From positions 8,850,909 through 8,914,908 of the forward strand of contig JABBOT010000013.1 of assembly GCA_016165875.1 (NCBI GenBank): DNA of 64,000 nucleotides, given 5' to 3'. The stretch is from Acanthopleura granulata (taxonomy: Eukaryota > Mollusca > Polyplacophora > Chitonida > Chitonidae). This document shows positions 24,080 to 37,300 of the stretch, in pieces; the first letter of the stretch is position 1; each line of letters opens with the position of its first letter. The position numbers and the translations under genes were made by a program. A model generated the notes under the pieces. That model searched no databases, had not been told where the DNA came from, and was given only the letters and a program-made list of their open reading frames with translations.

Positions 24080-25390
24080 GTTGTGTGTATAATCCTAATG
24101 AACATGCAATACCATGAGGGAATTTAACCTAGACTGTGTCATGGTGGACATGAGGTTATGTTTTTAGCCTACGGAGAACAGAGAAAGACCTTTCGCTTGA
24201 AGCATTTGTGGCTGGCATAATAAGGATCAGACGAAGTACAATGCAAACCTCGGAGAAAAGGTTCCTCTCATGGTGTGACATATCAGAAAAATGGAAATTA
24301 AAGGCTTCAAATCAACAGGCGAGTCTTCCCTTTCGGCAAATTTTAGAGAAAGTGTATCTAACTGAGTACTTAGTCTCTCTTTATCAAAATCTGATGTGTA
24401 GAAGGCTGCCATGGCTTCTAGTTGCTGACTGTACTCTTTATTATTGCAGGCATTTAGAAGCAGATCCTGAAGATTTCTATATTGTCGCTGATGTCAGCAG
24501 AGGAAATTTTCGTGGACAATAAAATTCTCTCCGACCTACCTAAAAACTGGTACGACCTGTTCATGATTGGAAACGTTCACTTACCCATCTACCATTATAC
24601 AGTAAAACTCGGAGCGAGGGAGAGACTTCAGAATTTCATTTATGACCTTTCTTGAAAGAACACGAATCATTTCATTCTGAATGTCATGCGATACATATTT
24701 TTTTGATTTCTTTTAACCACTGTAGAAGAGACCGGTCGTCACTTCCAAGCAAAATGAGAAGCTGCGTGAAGTTCCCATCGTCTTCATCTGCAGCAGCACT
24801 GCTTCCATGGAATGGTAAACCTTGTCGACATAAGTGACGTCTATTTTCCTCCTTTTCTTCTGCATTCGCTTGACTGAGGGATTCGCCAATATCCCTAGTA
24901 GTTACTGGTAAGGTAATGAGACGTTTAACGGCTTCTTTGTGACACTGGCTAGCTTCGTGGTCTCTAAATACGCCCTGTGCTTCTTTACAGTTGCTGGAAC
25001 CTTTAGATAAGAAAGTGGGTTCATCCTTACTGCTGGAGGATAACCTTGACGAAAAAGTTGGGTTTTGGTATACAAAACAGAAAACTAAGTCGGTATTTTC
25101 TTGATAATGCAACCAGGTGTATTTATCAAATCATTCCGTTTGAAACTGTCGTTTAACGATAGTTTTTTTTTCTAAACTCACGGAACGGAAAATCAAACGA
25201 TCTGGGTTGATTGGGAGTAGATGACACACGTGTCATGCGAGTACGCTGTGAGGTTATTTGGGACCCAGATGTCGAAGGGGCGATATCATCGCATTGAGGG
25301 TTTTCGTCGGCAGCCTCTGCCGGAGGAGATAGATTCTGACGAATTTCTGGACGTGATTTTAGAGAGAAATAGTTTAGAATCGACATTTCG
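24080..25390 (-). pseudogene. Broken hAT-type transposase relic (DUF4371/ZMYM1-like)
   Basis: Pieces of one transposase in several frames. From 25386: an N-terminal leader ending FPFREFRKK. After a frame change in an A-run come KYTWLHYQENTDLVFCFV and, to about 24684, a TTF-type zinc-finger region (KEAQGVFRDHEASQCHKEA, then LITLPVTTRDIGESLSQA). Next is NEILKSLPRSEFYCIMVD at about 24590-24660, the start of the RNase H-like domain. Most of that domain is missing. From about 24412 come FYTSDFDKERLSTQLDTLSL and, in another frame, LILIMPATNASSERSFSVLR at about 24170-24240, the hAT C-terminal dimerisation motif, followed by STMTQSRLNSLMVLHVH. Frameshifts, stops and the internal deletion make it inactive. 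It lies between CTSC and ADA. The family is recognised from memory of its motifs; ends were not defined by terminal repeats. Confidence 0.85.
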
Positions 25391-26825
25391 AATTTTTATC
25401 TTCGAAGTAATTAAATTTGAGTGAAACGAGCAATGAATTAACCAAATTGCAGTCTGAGTAGTTTTAGAAGTAGGCCTACAGCTGTAATGGAATCAACCTG
25501 TTACTGGACGGTATTTATACACAGGCTGTCATATCAAAACAGCGCCATCTGTGCTTTCACAAAACAGCACTATCTCTGCAGTCTGCTGACGGCCTACAGA
25601 TTCCATATCGTTAACGTGAGTAAATTATCTGCAAAAGTATACTCCTTGCGACTTAAATATAGATGGCGGCATCATTTTCCGATGTATAATCGTTTTAGCC
25701 CCGAATTTCGAAAGCTTATTTGGCACTAGATGAAAAAATATGGTAGGCCTACCCCAGTAATTCAAAACAATAATGTACATTGCCGAAAGCTGTATTACTC
25801 GAGGTCCAATTTTCACTACCCAGTGAAAGTTTGACGCCCATATTTCACCCCAACAATTGCATTTTTCTGCGCCACTGGGCACCGATATGTGGGTCAATAA
25901 TAAGAATTCAGCACTTTATATATCTTAATGTGGTTCCTAATTTTAGACGCCAGAAATCGCTTTCAACGTATCTGCTTCCGTCTAGCGGCCCCCTAGGCGG
26001 CCCTTGGACCCTCGCCTAGTGGGCTGAGATAGTCGAGGCAATCTTAATTTGCTTCCGCCGCCCCTGTAGACCCATTCCCCAAACACAACCATATGCTAAA
26101 GTTTTACCAGAATGAATGATCATGGCTGAAGATACGCCACTTCGGCAGTATTTCAGCCATTATACAGTACCCTTATTAATCATTATATCTCGTACACTTT
26201 CGAGAATTTTAATACAAGTAGGGATAGGCCTGTTAAAAGTTATCCCCAGGCAACACCCTAGCATAACTCATTTATCACAATGAAGAGCATTCCGGACGAC
26301 TTTTACCACTGATTGTGCGGCCTGCACGGAAGTCACGGCTCACACGACTATAAAAGCACAGGCTCTGATCGGTGCAATGACTGCGCAAACAAAAAAATAC
26401 TTGCCTTAAATCGACTGCTAGGTAGGACCGCTTTTCTCGGATAGGGCCACAAACACAGGTTTTTTTGCAAAGAAACCACATAGCTCGACCTGAAGCTGTA
26501 ATGAGGCTGTAATCTCACTGTCAGTTATATAGGTTTGATTGGATGCAATTTTTGTGGCGATCGAAAGATTTGTGTCTTGAATATTAAAAACTATTTTCCA
26601 GTTAAAACTTTTCATGCAGATTAAGTGATTATCATGTTTTGCATATATATATATATATATATACAGCGATGGTCGCGATTTTTTTTTTAATGACAGCAGG
26701 TGAGTTTTGTGGGTGAAGGGCAAACGGCAGAGCCAGGAGTAAACCACCAACCTTCGACATGTTCCTGATAAGCCTAAAAAATTCACACCGCACCAGGAAA
26801 AACGAGACCTTGTTGGTTGAGTATG
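25391..26825. other. Gene-free stretch between the hAT relic and ADA
   Basis: No exon recognised. An (AT)n tract lies at 26644-26662. Confidence 0.35.
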
Positions 26826-27145
26826 TATGTATGCTTGGGTTTTACGTCATGCTCAACAATGCTTCAATCATGACGACGAGGAGTCTTTAGAATGTATATA
26901 TACTGTGTGTCTTCTTCTGCCAGGGTGAGTTCACGCTGCCGTCAATGGGACAACAGATCGATGACGCCAGGCATTACATCCCAGCTAGTCACATTATACA
27001 GACATCTTCCGACCAGTCCTGTTTCCTTGCTCTAACTTCTCAGGGGCAAGTCCCAAGAGAAGCTGCAGGAAGTTTACCATTTTTCAATCCTTTGGAATGA
27101 TCTCGGGTCTCCCGACCACGCGGCGGAGGCTATAACCACTCAGTG
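26826..27145 (-). repeat. Candidate tRNA-derived SINE, second type, decayed
   Basis: Reverse orientation. The right end (GACCACGCGGCGGAGGCTAT, then AACCACTC) resembles a reversed tRNA A-box head, and the left end (GGGTTTTACGTCATGCTCAA) resembles the SINE-1 tail. Middle differs from SINE-1. Confidence 0.45.
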
Positions 27146-28284
27146 GTCAAAGACTTGATACGTGTATTCGTAGGCAGGCTGGCAGCCAGCCAATCATCTG
27201 AATCATTCCAAGACGTTTTACACGGCATATCAGTTTTGCAAACAACTGGAAGGCGGTAATCCGGATTGACAGTTTGGCACATATGCTGTTCTTTATTGGT
27301 CAAGTGTAAGTCTTAATTTACCATAATGACAGTATGTATGTAGGTTCCTTGGGGTCCCTGGTTTAACCTCGTTGAGCTCCATTTCCAGTGTATTTGAAGA
27401 CATAAAGGCAGTCGAGACACCTGGCTTATGATATCAATGAGCTTCTCTTCCACTCCTACACAGAACTTTGTTTGGATAGGGACATACGTCGTAGAGCTTG
27501 CCACCGATTCCAACTGCTCATAGGAGCGACTCTGCCGAGTTACAAAAATGCATTGACACGCACCGTTTTCTTCTGTCAAGCTTCAGTGCCTGTGTTTTAC
27601 CTGAGTATTTATTTATTTATTTCGTTTATTTTGGCCTTTCTTGGATTACGTCACACGTCTAGGTGCATGTGTGCTCAGGAAGCACTTAGGTAGTACACAA
27701 ACACTGAGGCGTCACGCCAGAAAACGATGTGTTTCACTGCGATTTGGACCCTTCTGTGCAGCCCGTCAGTCTCCCATTGTTAGTGACATTAAATTGTGAC
27801 ATACACGTGCAGCATTGCGTAAGCCATCTGGTCTGGTTTTGAAACAAATTTCAGAAAAAAAAGACATAACTAAACATACAAAAGCGCCCTATTGTGAATT
27901 ACACTCGTGCGGCCTACACAATAGGCTGCTAAAATTCTAATAGCAAATTAAAATAATATTTAAAGGCATTTTAAGAATTTTGGCCCATACATCTGGCACC
28001 GTAAGAGTCACTTGATCTGCAGTCAACTTGCATAATTAAAAACATAAAACAATTTAAAAATGCACAGTAAATTTCATATGACACACAGCATGGGTACCAC
28101 TCATTTGTCGCACTCAACAGGAAAAGTGTTAAATATAAGTCATTAGCACTTATTATCAATTTACGTTTGACACATGTTAAAATTATCAGCAATGAAAGTT
28201 TCAATAAAGTTTTCGAAAAAACATACGCATGGTCGCGCAATACATAAATATGCATGAACGTAAAACACATAAATATGCATGAAC

Positions 28285-28383
28285 TCAGGGCCTGATCTGC
28301 CTCCCGTAGACTTGTTCTAGTTTGTTGAGTAAGGAGCTCTTTTCTGTTGGAGTTGTAAAACTCGCTTCGGCAGCGCTGAATAT
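28285..28383 (-). CDS. ADA: ADA exon 9 (stop)
   Basis: Codes residues 327-358: IFSAAEASFTTPTEKSSLL, then NKLEQVYGRQIRP and a TGA stop. This matches the family's final Asn-Ala-Ala-x-x-Ser-Phe helix. Acceptor TTTCAG. Confidence 0.92.
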   Translation of the reverse strand: MFSAAEASFTTPTEKSSLLNKLEQVYGRQIRP

Positions 28384-31300
28384 CTGAAACAAAGAAGGCT
28401 TAAACGTTGACGGTAACTAAAATTCCATCATTTATTTATACATTATTTCATTTTTAACGCTTCTTATCTTTCAGGTGGAAGAAATTTAACTGAAAATGTT
28501 CGCAGATATGTTAACATCGACAAACACACAAGAATGTCACAAATGAGATGAAAGATGAAAGAAAATGAAATAAATCTAAAATAAAGTAGATGTACCAAAC
28601 TAGCACATACCGTTTTATTATCATATATCGTTTTATAAGGACAACATAAAATCTGCTTTAAGTCTCAATCAGTTATGGTTTAAGGCCTATTTATTCTGAA
28701 GCCTATATGAAAACTCTATACTTGTAGTTAGAAGAGTAGATGAAAGTATATACCTATAGATTGAAATGTAGATGCAAACTACATAACTTTTGTTTGAACT
28801 ACAGAAGAAACCTATATACCCCTAGTTTGAAGTACACGTACAAGAAACCCACATATCTGTGGCTTAAAATGTAGATGAAACCCACATACCTTTTGTTTCA
28901 ACAGTAGAAGAAACCTATATACCCCTAGTTTGAAGTATACGTACAAGAAACCTACATATCAGTGGCTTAAAATGTAGAAGAAACCTATATACCCCTAGTT
29001 TGAAGTACACGCAAAAGAAACCTACATATCCGTGGCTTAAAATGTAGATGAAACCTATATATATCCATGAAAGCTGTATGCCTGTAGTTTGAAGTATAGG
29101 TAAAAGCTATATACCCTTGATTTCAAGAGTAAATGAAAACTGTATACCTGCAGTTTGAACTGAAAATGAACATACATGTACATTTTAATACTTCGAAGTG
29201 TGGATGAAACTTTTATAGACATGGTTTGGAGTGTAGATGAAAACTATATACTCGTGGCTTGGAGTGTAGAAACCTATATATTGGTTATATGTTTCACTTT
29301 CGTACAGCACACTGTCCCAAATCAACTATGACCCATAGGATTTAAACCCCACCTTAGAATTTATAAATGCCACCGCCTTCACAATACATCAGGCCGACCA
29401 TGCTTACTATACATGTAGACTGCTCTTGTTAGGCCGTATGGGCAATGTTGCCGATCAGATTTCTTAGTCCAATATATGGTGTGCAAGATAATTACATCAA
29501 GCCTGTGAAAGCTCCCAGTTAACTTGCCAAAAGAGTGTAGTTTATTCCATGCGCTCTCCTTTCCTCCAGTCACAAACCCTTCCATATTTTTACTTTTAAG
29601 TGAAAAGTACTTGTGTGTGCAAGTACAAAAAGAGTACTTTTGGCACAAAGAGCTCTTCAGCAGCTTTTCATTCAAGTGTATATGGGTGACACAAAGAAAT
29701 GCTCAACACAATACCAAAGAGCAAATATCAATGACTTACACAGTTTATAAGTTTATCTTCGGAAATGCCCATCTGTTTCGCAAATTCAAACTCTTTGCTG
29801 AGATTTGTGTCAAAGGGAAGGGGATCGTCTCTATTTATGGAGAAACTGGCGCCATCGTCAGAGAACCTATATGCAATAATAAAGGTGCACAATGAACAAT
29901 ATACCAGAGAGAAGGATGCACAATGAACAATATGCCAGAGAGAAGAATGCACAATGAAGATTATGCCAGAGAGAAGAATGCACAATGAAAAATATGCCAG
30001 AGAGAAAGATGCACAATGAACAATATGCCAGAAAGAAAGGTGTGTAATGAGCAATGAAAAGGGTATTTATATATTTATTTATTGGTGCTTTACGCCACAC
30101 TCAAGAATACTAGGAGAAAACCGAACAGAACACCAGGGAATCCCACCACCATCCGCAAGTCCCAGACATATCTTTCCACGTAAGGCCGGAAAGAAAGTCA
30201 TTGAACTTGACTAGCAGCGAGAAAGCCGAGAGACAGGCAGGAGAATGGGAAATGGTCGCACAGAAAGGTGGTGCAATGTCAAGAGAGAAGCAATACAAAA
30301 TTTCGAGAGAAAACGACAGAAAAACAAGCATTCAATGTGCCAGACAGAAACGTGGATCAGTAAACAAATATGAGACAGAAAGATGGCACAATAATTAATC
30401 TGCTAGACGGAAAAGTGGTGCAAGAGCACTGCTACATGTGTAACAGGTGGTGCGAGTGCCCAATTTGTCAGAGAGAATAATGGTGATATTATAGAAAAGT
30501 CTCAGAAATGTGTATTACTGTTTTACGACAGAGAAAACAGTAATACAATGAACTATTTGGCACATTGCCAAAGCGAATCGGAAGGACAGCTATGTTTCAG
30601 GGAACTATTTGCCACATTACACTAAAAATTCTCGTCAATAGTCGAGGTGTACATACATGCGCAAATGAACGACTCAACGGATTCCCTTGGTAACGTGACA
30701 GCGAAAAAGTTAGTAGAATCAATACGTATGAACAGTGCTTAAAGAATTTCCCGATAAGAAAATGTGGTACAGCGAACAAACTTCGTACATAGCTTTAGAT
30801 TTGAAAGTGCATGAAAGCACTCGAGACATAAATGTAACAGTAGAATACGAACCTTTTTGCAGGATGGTTTGAAGCGTCGGTAGCGGCTTCAGGCCAGGCT
30901 CCAGTCAGCACGGAAGAGTTGGGGCACACCTCGAAATGGATGTCTCTGTCACAAAGCTGTGCGTACAACTTGGGGTCATTCAAGACATGATACCCGTGTC
31001 CAACTCTCTCGGCATCAAATAGGTTCACAGCCTGTCAGCAAAATGGTTCATTAACTGATACACTCAACGACTGGTTAAATGGTCAGCTGGACCAGGAATT
31101 ATTCATGGTTCTTTTCACACACGAAACAGACAGAGACAGTTTAAGAAAAAGGATAATCTTCCATCGAATTCTTGATTCACTGATACACGGTAAATCTTTC
31201 ATTTGGTGGACAGATTGATTGACTGGTCAACAGAATAAAGAATTATTCTTGGATCTTTTCAAAAACAAATTATAAAATGACGTAAAAAGGATAATGTTCG

Positions 31301-34300
31301 ATCGAATCATAAATTGATCATAAACCTGTTAACACAATCGCTGTGGACAAATGGTTTCCACGCACAAATGTGCTTTAAATAACACATGTAAATATAATCA
31401 AACTTACTCTATCCACAGAACTTGAATCACCCACTTCCCCGGCGTGCATGGTCCGATGGATGCCTGCCTGGTACGCTTTCTGTATAACATTAAACAGATA
31501 ACCAACAAGGCTGAGTGAGCTCACTTAGATTATTATACCATTGTAGAGTAAACCTTGGTTTCAACTGGTCAATAGGGGAGTTTCGAGTTCGAGATCTTTC
31601 ATCGCAAGAGGTAAGAAATGCCCTACTTTACCATGTGACCTGTTAAAAATGTTAGGCAACTATTTCTGATTAAATTTCCTATAAATAGCTAAAATTATAA
31701 AAGCTAAGCCCCCCCTCCCCCATTCACGCAAAATTAACTTGCTCAAGCAAGGCACCATCACGGTAACAGACCAATAGCCCACGTTCACGAGACAGTAGCC
31801 AGAGATCTCGCGCTGAGAGACAAGGATTCCATTCTTATAACGATATATTTTATAGGCTAGTGTATGTCGATTTGATGATCTGTTCGACATTGTGAAGTTT
31901 CCCGTCTTGTGAATATCTACGACAGTGTGTATCTGGCTGAGCGGTTTCGGGATATGTCCAATTGTTAGTCTCAGGGCAGATCTGAATGTCGGCTCCAATG
32001 CTGGTGACATTAATCCAATCCCCGCGCCATGTTCGAATACTTGAAGACACCCAAACAACCAGGCAAAGTGTCAAAATAAAAGTAATGGGTAATTTCCATC
32101 TTGTTCAGGAGGCCTTCTTGCATACATACGCTGTCCTGGCCGCCAAAGCGAAATCTATGTTGTATGTTATCAAGGTTTGAAATTTTGGCCTCAGTGAAAA
32201 TTCGCGTTGTGGATTTTGCCCCCCGGTGTGTTACCCACCTTAAATGCCTCCAAGTGTTTTCGTATGTTTTTATCGTCGGGGCTCTTGTGCTCCCCCGAGG
32301 CCAAGTCAATGGCAACCACGCCCTGATTTCTGAACTCCTCGCAGAGCTGGAAAACTTCCGGAGACCATTCTGTGCAAAGCAGCAGTAAAGGGCTTCATGA
32401 AACTATGTTTTTGGCTTTGGATGACTTAATATAATGGTTAAAAAGGGATAAAACACGGAAAAAAACACAGCTCAGCACAAAGACTCTTATTTCCATTCCC
32501 AGTACCCTCCCTAGAATTTTAGGGTAAAATATTTCCCAGTCTAATACGGCTATAATATGCTACTGCAACCACAAATACTAAAAAAATGACCATGGAATAG
32601 ATACGACTGCTTTGTTCATGAAAACAATGATGCGAGTGTTTCTTTCAAGAGCTCGACTGTTTTGTCAAGGACTTCCACGTCACCCTGCCACATGTTACTT
32701 TTCTCAAGACTGCAATAAGTACATTACAATTTTCCCTGCCGGTGGTATTGGAGATGACATTTCTTCCACATTCCTGAGGAAAATCGGTCGGAAAATTTGA
32801 AACTATTCGCCAAACGTGAATGGTTCACTCAGGGTAAGGTATTCTTGTTTCCATTACACCTGACACTGGCCCTTGTCGTAAATAAGGGAAGTATTCTTGA
32901 GTAAAAGCAACAAAAAGCAATGAAACAAACAAATGATTGGATGGAATGAAATCAACCATTTTCTGAGGCACTTGCCTTGGCCAATGTTTGAGACTAATAG
33001 TTAAATACAGAGACTGAATATACTGAAACTGTCTGTCATATAAATAAAATTCATGAAAGTTGACAAATATGCCAATAACAATTTAAGTCTACCTGGGTTA
33101 TCTAGCAGACAACAGAGTATTGATTTCACCGAGATGCCAAACTTGTGTGACCCTTTTTCAAAGGCATCTGAGATCGTCTCCACAACCTTGCGCGCTCCAA
33201 AGCTTCCGGTGTCCGGCGAATAATAAGGTTTCGGGCTGTCATTGGCTAAAATATGCGGATTATAGCGGGCTTCCACGTAACAGATCTTTTCCTTGGCGCA
33301 ATCCTCGCAGAATTCATAGGCCATTCTCCAGACAGCTTCTTGGTTACCTCTGAGAAGAGAAAGCGGACTTTCTTGGATAATGTGGCTTACTTTAAAGACA
33401 TCCCCTAAACAAACAAACAAACAAACAAACCAAAAAAAAAAAAAATGAAAAGTATTCTTGTCCGTTGGCTTGAGGCTTGGCGTCACTGTATTTGTTCACC
33501 TCCATCTACTCTCTCGAATAACGCAATCAGTATGACGAATGCAATGGGAGATTCCACTGCCTGACGGGCTACTCAAAAGGGTCCAAACTGCAGCAGAACA
33601 GTGCTTGTGACTACCTAAGTGTTATAGGAGCTGGCGTCCGCCGAGAAGTTTTGATTGTATTTTTTGGCGATCATCAACCTATACATGAATCTGTAACGAT
33701 TTTTTTTTTCTACTTTAATTCTGATGTGTGGGAAAAGAGAGTATAGGTGCATGTACCAATGTTTACTGATCGTGTCCAAGGTGATTTTGTTGTGCCATAA
33801 CACTGAACCTAAACATTGTAGCTAAATAATTATACATGCATTTGGAAATTTAACACCATTCTAAGGCCAGATACTTTCATGACTACGGTAATTTCAGAGT
33901 GCTAAGTACAAGAATTATAGAGCCGTCCTGCCTAGTGCCATGGCGACAGTGAGACTTCGCGAGGCTGATAGATACTATACATACACGTAAATGTACTTTA
34001 TTCTCACTTGTGAATGTGAAGCACTCATGTTTTATCAGCGCAAATGTTACACATCAACAACAAACGCCATTTCCTGACAGACTGACCATACAAACACCCT
34101 GCATCCGGCAGGTATTGGGTGACATACAAAATCCATTCGGTAGGCTCGAGTTACGCGTATAGTCACGTGATCCCCCACCAGGTCTGCCATACCGCTGTAA
34201 CTATGGCCGTTTGCCTCTGTTTATAGAGTGTTGTACTTCAGATCAGACCATCCGAGTTCAATTCTCGATGTGGCCACAGGGTAAATATTACAACTACTCA

Positions 34301-37300
34301 TTGTTATAATACAAATGTTAAACTGTCATCATTTTCTAAGCGTTAAAGTAATGTTAAATGTTGCAAACAACAGTGCCAACAACTTAAAATGTAACGCCTG
34401 AAGTAGACGTAACATAATGTCAAATTATCAAATTTTCTAATGACTTTTGTACAGCGTTAAAATTGTAACACTTTAACTTCTGTAATTCTACAACCATTTG
34501 TCCAGTTGGCAAAGGGTTTATTCAAGCATATTTTGAGGTGGGGTGGGGTGGGGTGGGGTAATATTCTCTGTAAACTGATGAAATTACACTTTTTCTCAGG
34601 CTAAAATTTGCCAACCTCACCGATATAATTCTGTTTCCAAAATCAAAGTAAAAAGGTGACAAAAGGTGCATAAATCGCACTGATATTTTCTAATATGCGA
34701 AAAGCCTGTCGCCTTCGCTTATGATACCAACCAGGGACACGTATGCAAGGAAAAGCTGCAATATAATTAGCAGGTAGGGAGTAAACCAGAACAGCTACTA
34801 CGCGGTGATGGCTGGCAAATGGTCATGCGCAACCGGCGAAATCGGCCCTCTTGTCGGTTTACCTCAGCTAGGATTTTATTCTAAGTATTCATGGAAATGC
34901 TTAAAAAGCCACACCTTTCGGCCACTCACCCACCTCAACCCACCTCCACAACAGTACTGTGGATTAACAAGAATTTGATAAATTAAAATCTTGTGATGTC
35001 AAACTGGTGCACAGTATTAGATATTACTGGTCAGGAGGTACTCAAAATGTTGTGTTGTCAACACTTCGAATAAAACAATCACATGAAAACAATGCAAAAG
35101 GACCATGCGTGGGCAATGCTTAGTCCAGCAGCTTCGGCTACTATTTGGCTTTTCCACGTCTAATTTCGCTGCTCCGGGGCCGAGGGGTTTGGCGCGCTAG
35201 TGCAGCGTAATGATCGGATGCCTCTTAACAATGCGAGTTCAAGCCATGGGAAGGTCTGCCAGCAGCCTGGGGATGGTCGTGGGCCTTCCAAGGGCTCTGT
35301 CCAGTTTCCTCCCACCGAAATGCTGGCCGCCGTCATACAAGCGAATAGTTTTGATCAAAATAATAAAATAAATAGATAAATAAAATAAATTATTATTAAA
35401 AATAAACATACATAAATAATTTGCATACTCACGCTATACATGGCATGAATACCCCGAACGTGTTCAAGAACTCCATGAAATTGCCTGGCCGCTTGTACAC
35501 ACATACATACTTCTTGAGGTCTTCCGAGTTGTCTGCCGGTAGACGGACTCCACGCTTTCTAAGACGACAGAATAAAGTGCATCTATTTTTGTATATTTAC
35601 CTCTTATATATATTTTCATCCCCTCAATCCGAGGCTAAGGTAAAGCTAACACAGCGAATCTACCAAACACCACCCTTATATTATTCTCACATCCACTCTT
35701 TTTGGAGTTTAAATAATTTCTAGCTGCCATACTACATAAATTTTTGTTTTAAATTCTTTCTTACTTTCTCGTTACTTTCACGATATATTCTTCCGTGCTA
35801 TTAAGTGTATTCAGCTACTGTTTTAAAAATGATTTGTAATGTATCAATCTTCTTTTCTTATACTCAAATATCTACTTGTTTGCTTGGAAGAGTATATATG
35901 TGAATAAATAAATTGAATATAGCTTGACACTTTTGTCGTTGCGGTTGTTGGTGGCAGACTGGTGTTGGTTTGTCCTTTGTTGGTGGCAGATTGGAGTGGG
36001 TTTGTCCACTGTTGATGTCGGACTCGTTTTTGGTTTGTCGGCTACTAATGGCGCATCGGTGTTTGGTTTGTACTCTGTTGATGGCGGATTGATTGGTGGT
36101 GGTTTGTCCTTTGTTGGTGACAGATTGATGTTGGTTTGCTCGCTGCTGATGGCGTATTGGTGTTTGGTTTTTCCGCTGTTGATGGCAGATTGGTGTTTTG
36201 TTTGTCCGCTGATGATGGCAGAGTGGTGTTTGGTTTGTCCGCTGATGATGGCGTGGTATTCTCCTGCTGATAGTGGATTAGTGTTAGGTAAATAATCGGT
36301 AATCCAAATACTTACTTCCCGAACTCCAGAACAGTCTCTGGCCGAATCGCTCCATCCAAATGAACATGCAGCTCGACCTACAGATAAAGTAAAAATTTAC
36401 GGCTTGATACAGCTTAGGCCCTGAATGCCCTTTTCTATGTTTGTGTACATGGAGCTCACTTTTATTGACTTACATGTGGGTGACTGCATAGGCTATGCGC
36501 ACGCCTCAGTCTGGGACATGAATACACGCAGCCGGTACATTCACTGTATTCCTGACAGCATACATGTATTTCCAGTGCAACTGAACTTATGTAGGCGGCC
36601 TAAGTAAAAATGTATGTTCAATTTCGCCAGAATATTTTTTACAGTGTTTTACAGAGTTATTTCTTTTGTGCGTATGTATATCCCTATCTAGTTGTAGACA
36701 TAGATACATGTGTGTGTATATATATATATAGTGGTTTATTCCTTCAATACGTACTGGATATAAAGCGATACCGGATACGTTCAGCCAATGCACTGCGCGA
36801 TAAATTATGCAATCATAAACGGAAATATTGCCGACGGATTTACTTATTGTCATTTATATATGTATGGTAATAAGCCAGATCACTGTTTCGACTGCGCTTG
36901 AACGGAGAGCCTTCGCTGGTGGATAAACAGTCCCTAGTGGCTTTATTAAAAACATCGCACACACGATTCAGCCTATTTCGCGCCTTTTATGTGTCTGTTT
37001 GACATTTTAGATTATACATGGGCTCTAGGACTGTTTCAAGTAGAAAACTCATTGAAACACACAGAATTAGAACAGAGCTATGTATTCCGCTGTCGCCGAA
37101 TCCTGTAACATCAAATGAAATGGCACGAAAGACCATGTGCTTTTGTTTGACGCGTTCTGCTCATGCGAAGTTACGCATAACTCGAAACCGCCATATGGGT
37201 TAAAGAGTGGAAGTCTACAAACACAGTAATGAGCTGTGCTGTCACCCAACTGTTCAGAAAGGTGCAAGTCCCACAAGGCACTTGAATATACCCACGCACA

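Noticed and set aside
28690..30060. A CRISPR-like array
   Set aside because: Repeats are directly adjacent without unique spacers and lie in introns of an animal gene.
33350..33412. Extra coding sequence or a tiny exon before ADA exon 4 (TTTAG acceptor, then GGGATGTCTTTAAA and GTAAGC)
   Set aside because: Using the TTTAG acceptor straight through gives a stop, and joining exon 3 to 33349 reproduces the family sequence without any insert. Kept as intron.
35924..36295. A 123-codon plus-strand frame rich in Trp, Cys and Leu
   Set aside because: Made only of the 33-bp minisatellite in ADA intron 2.
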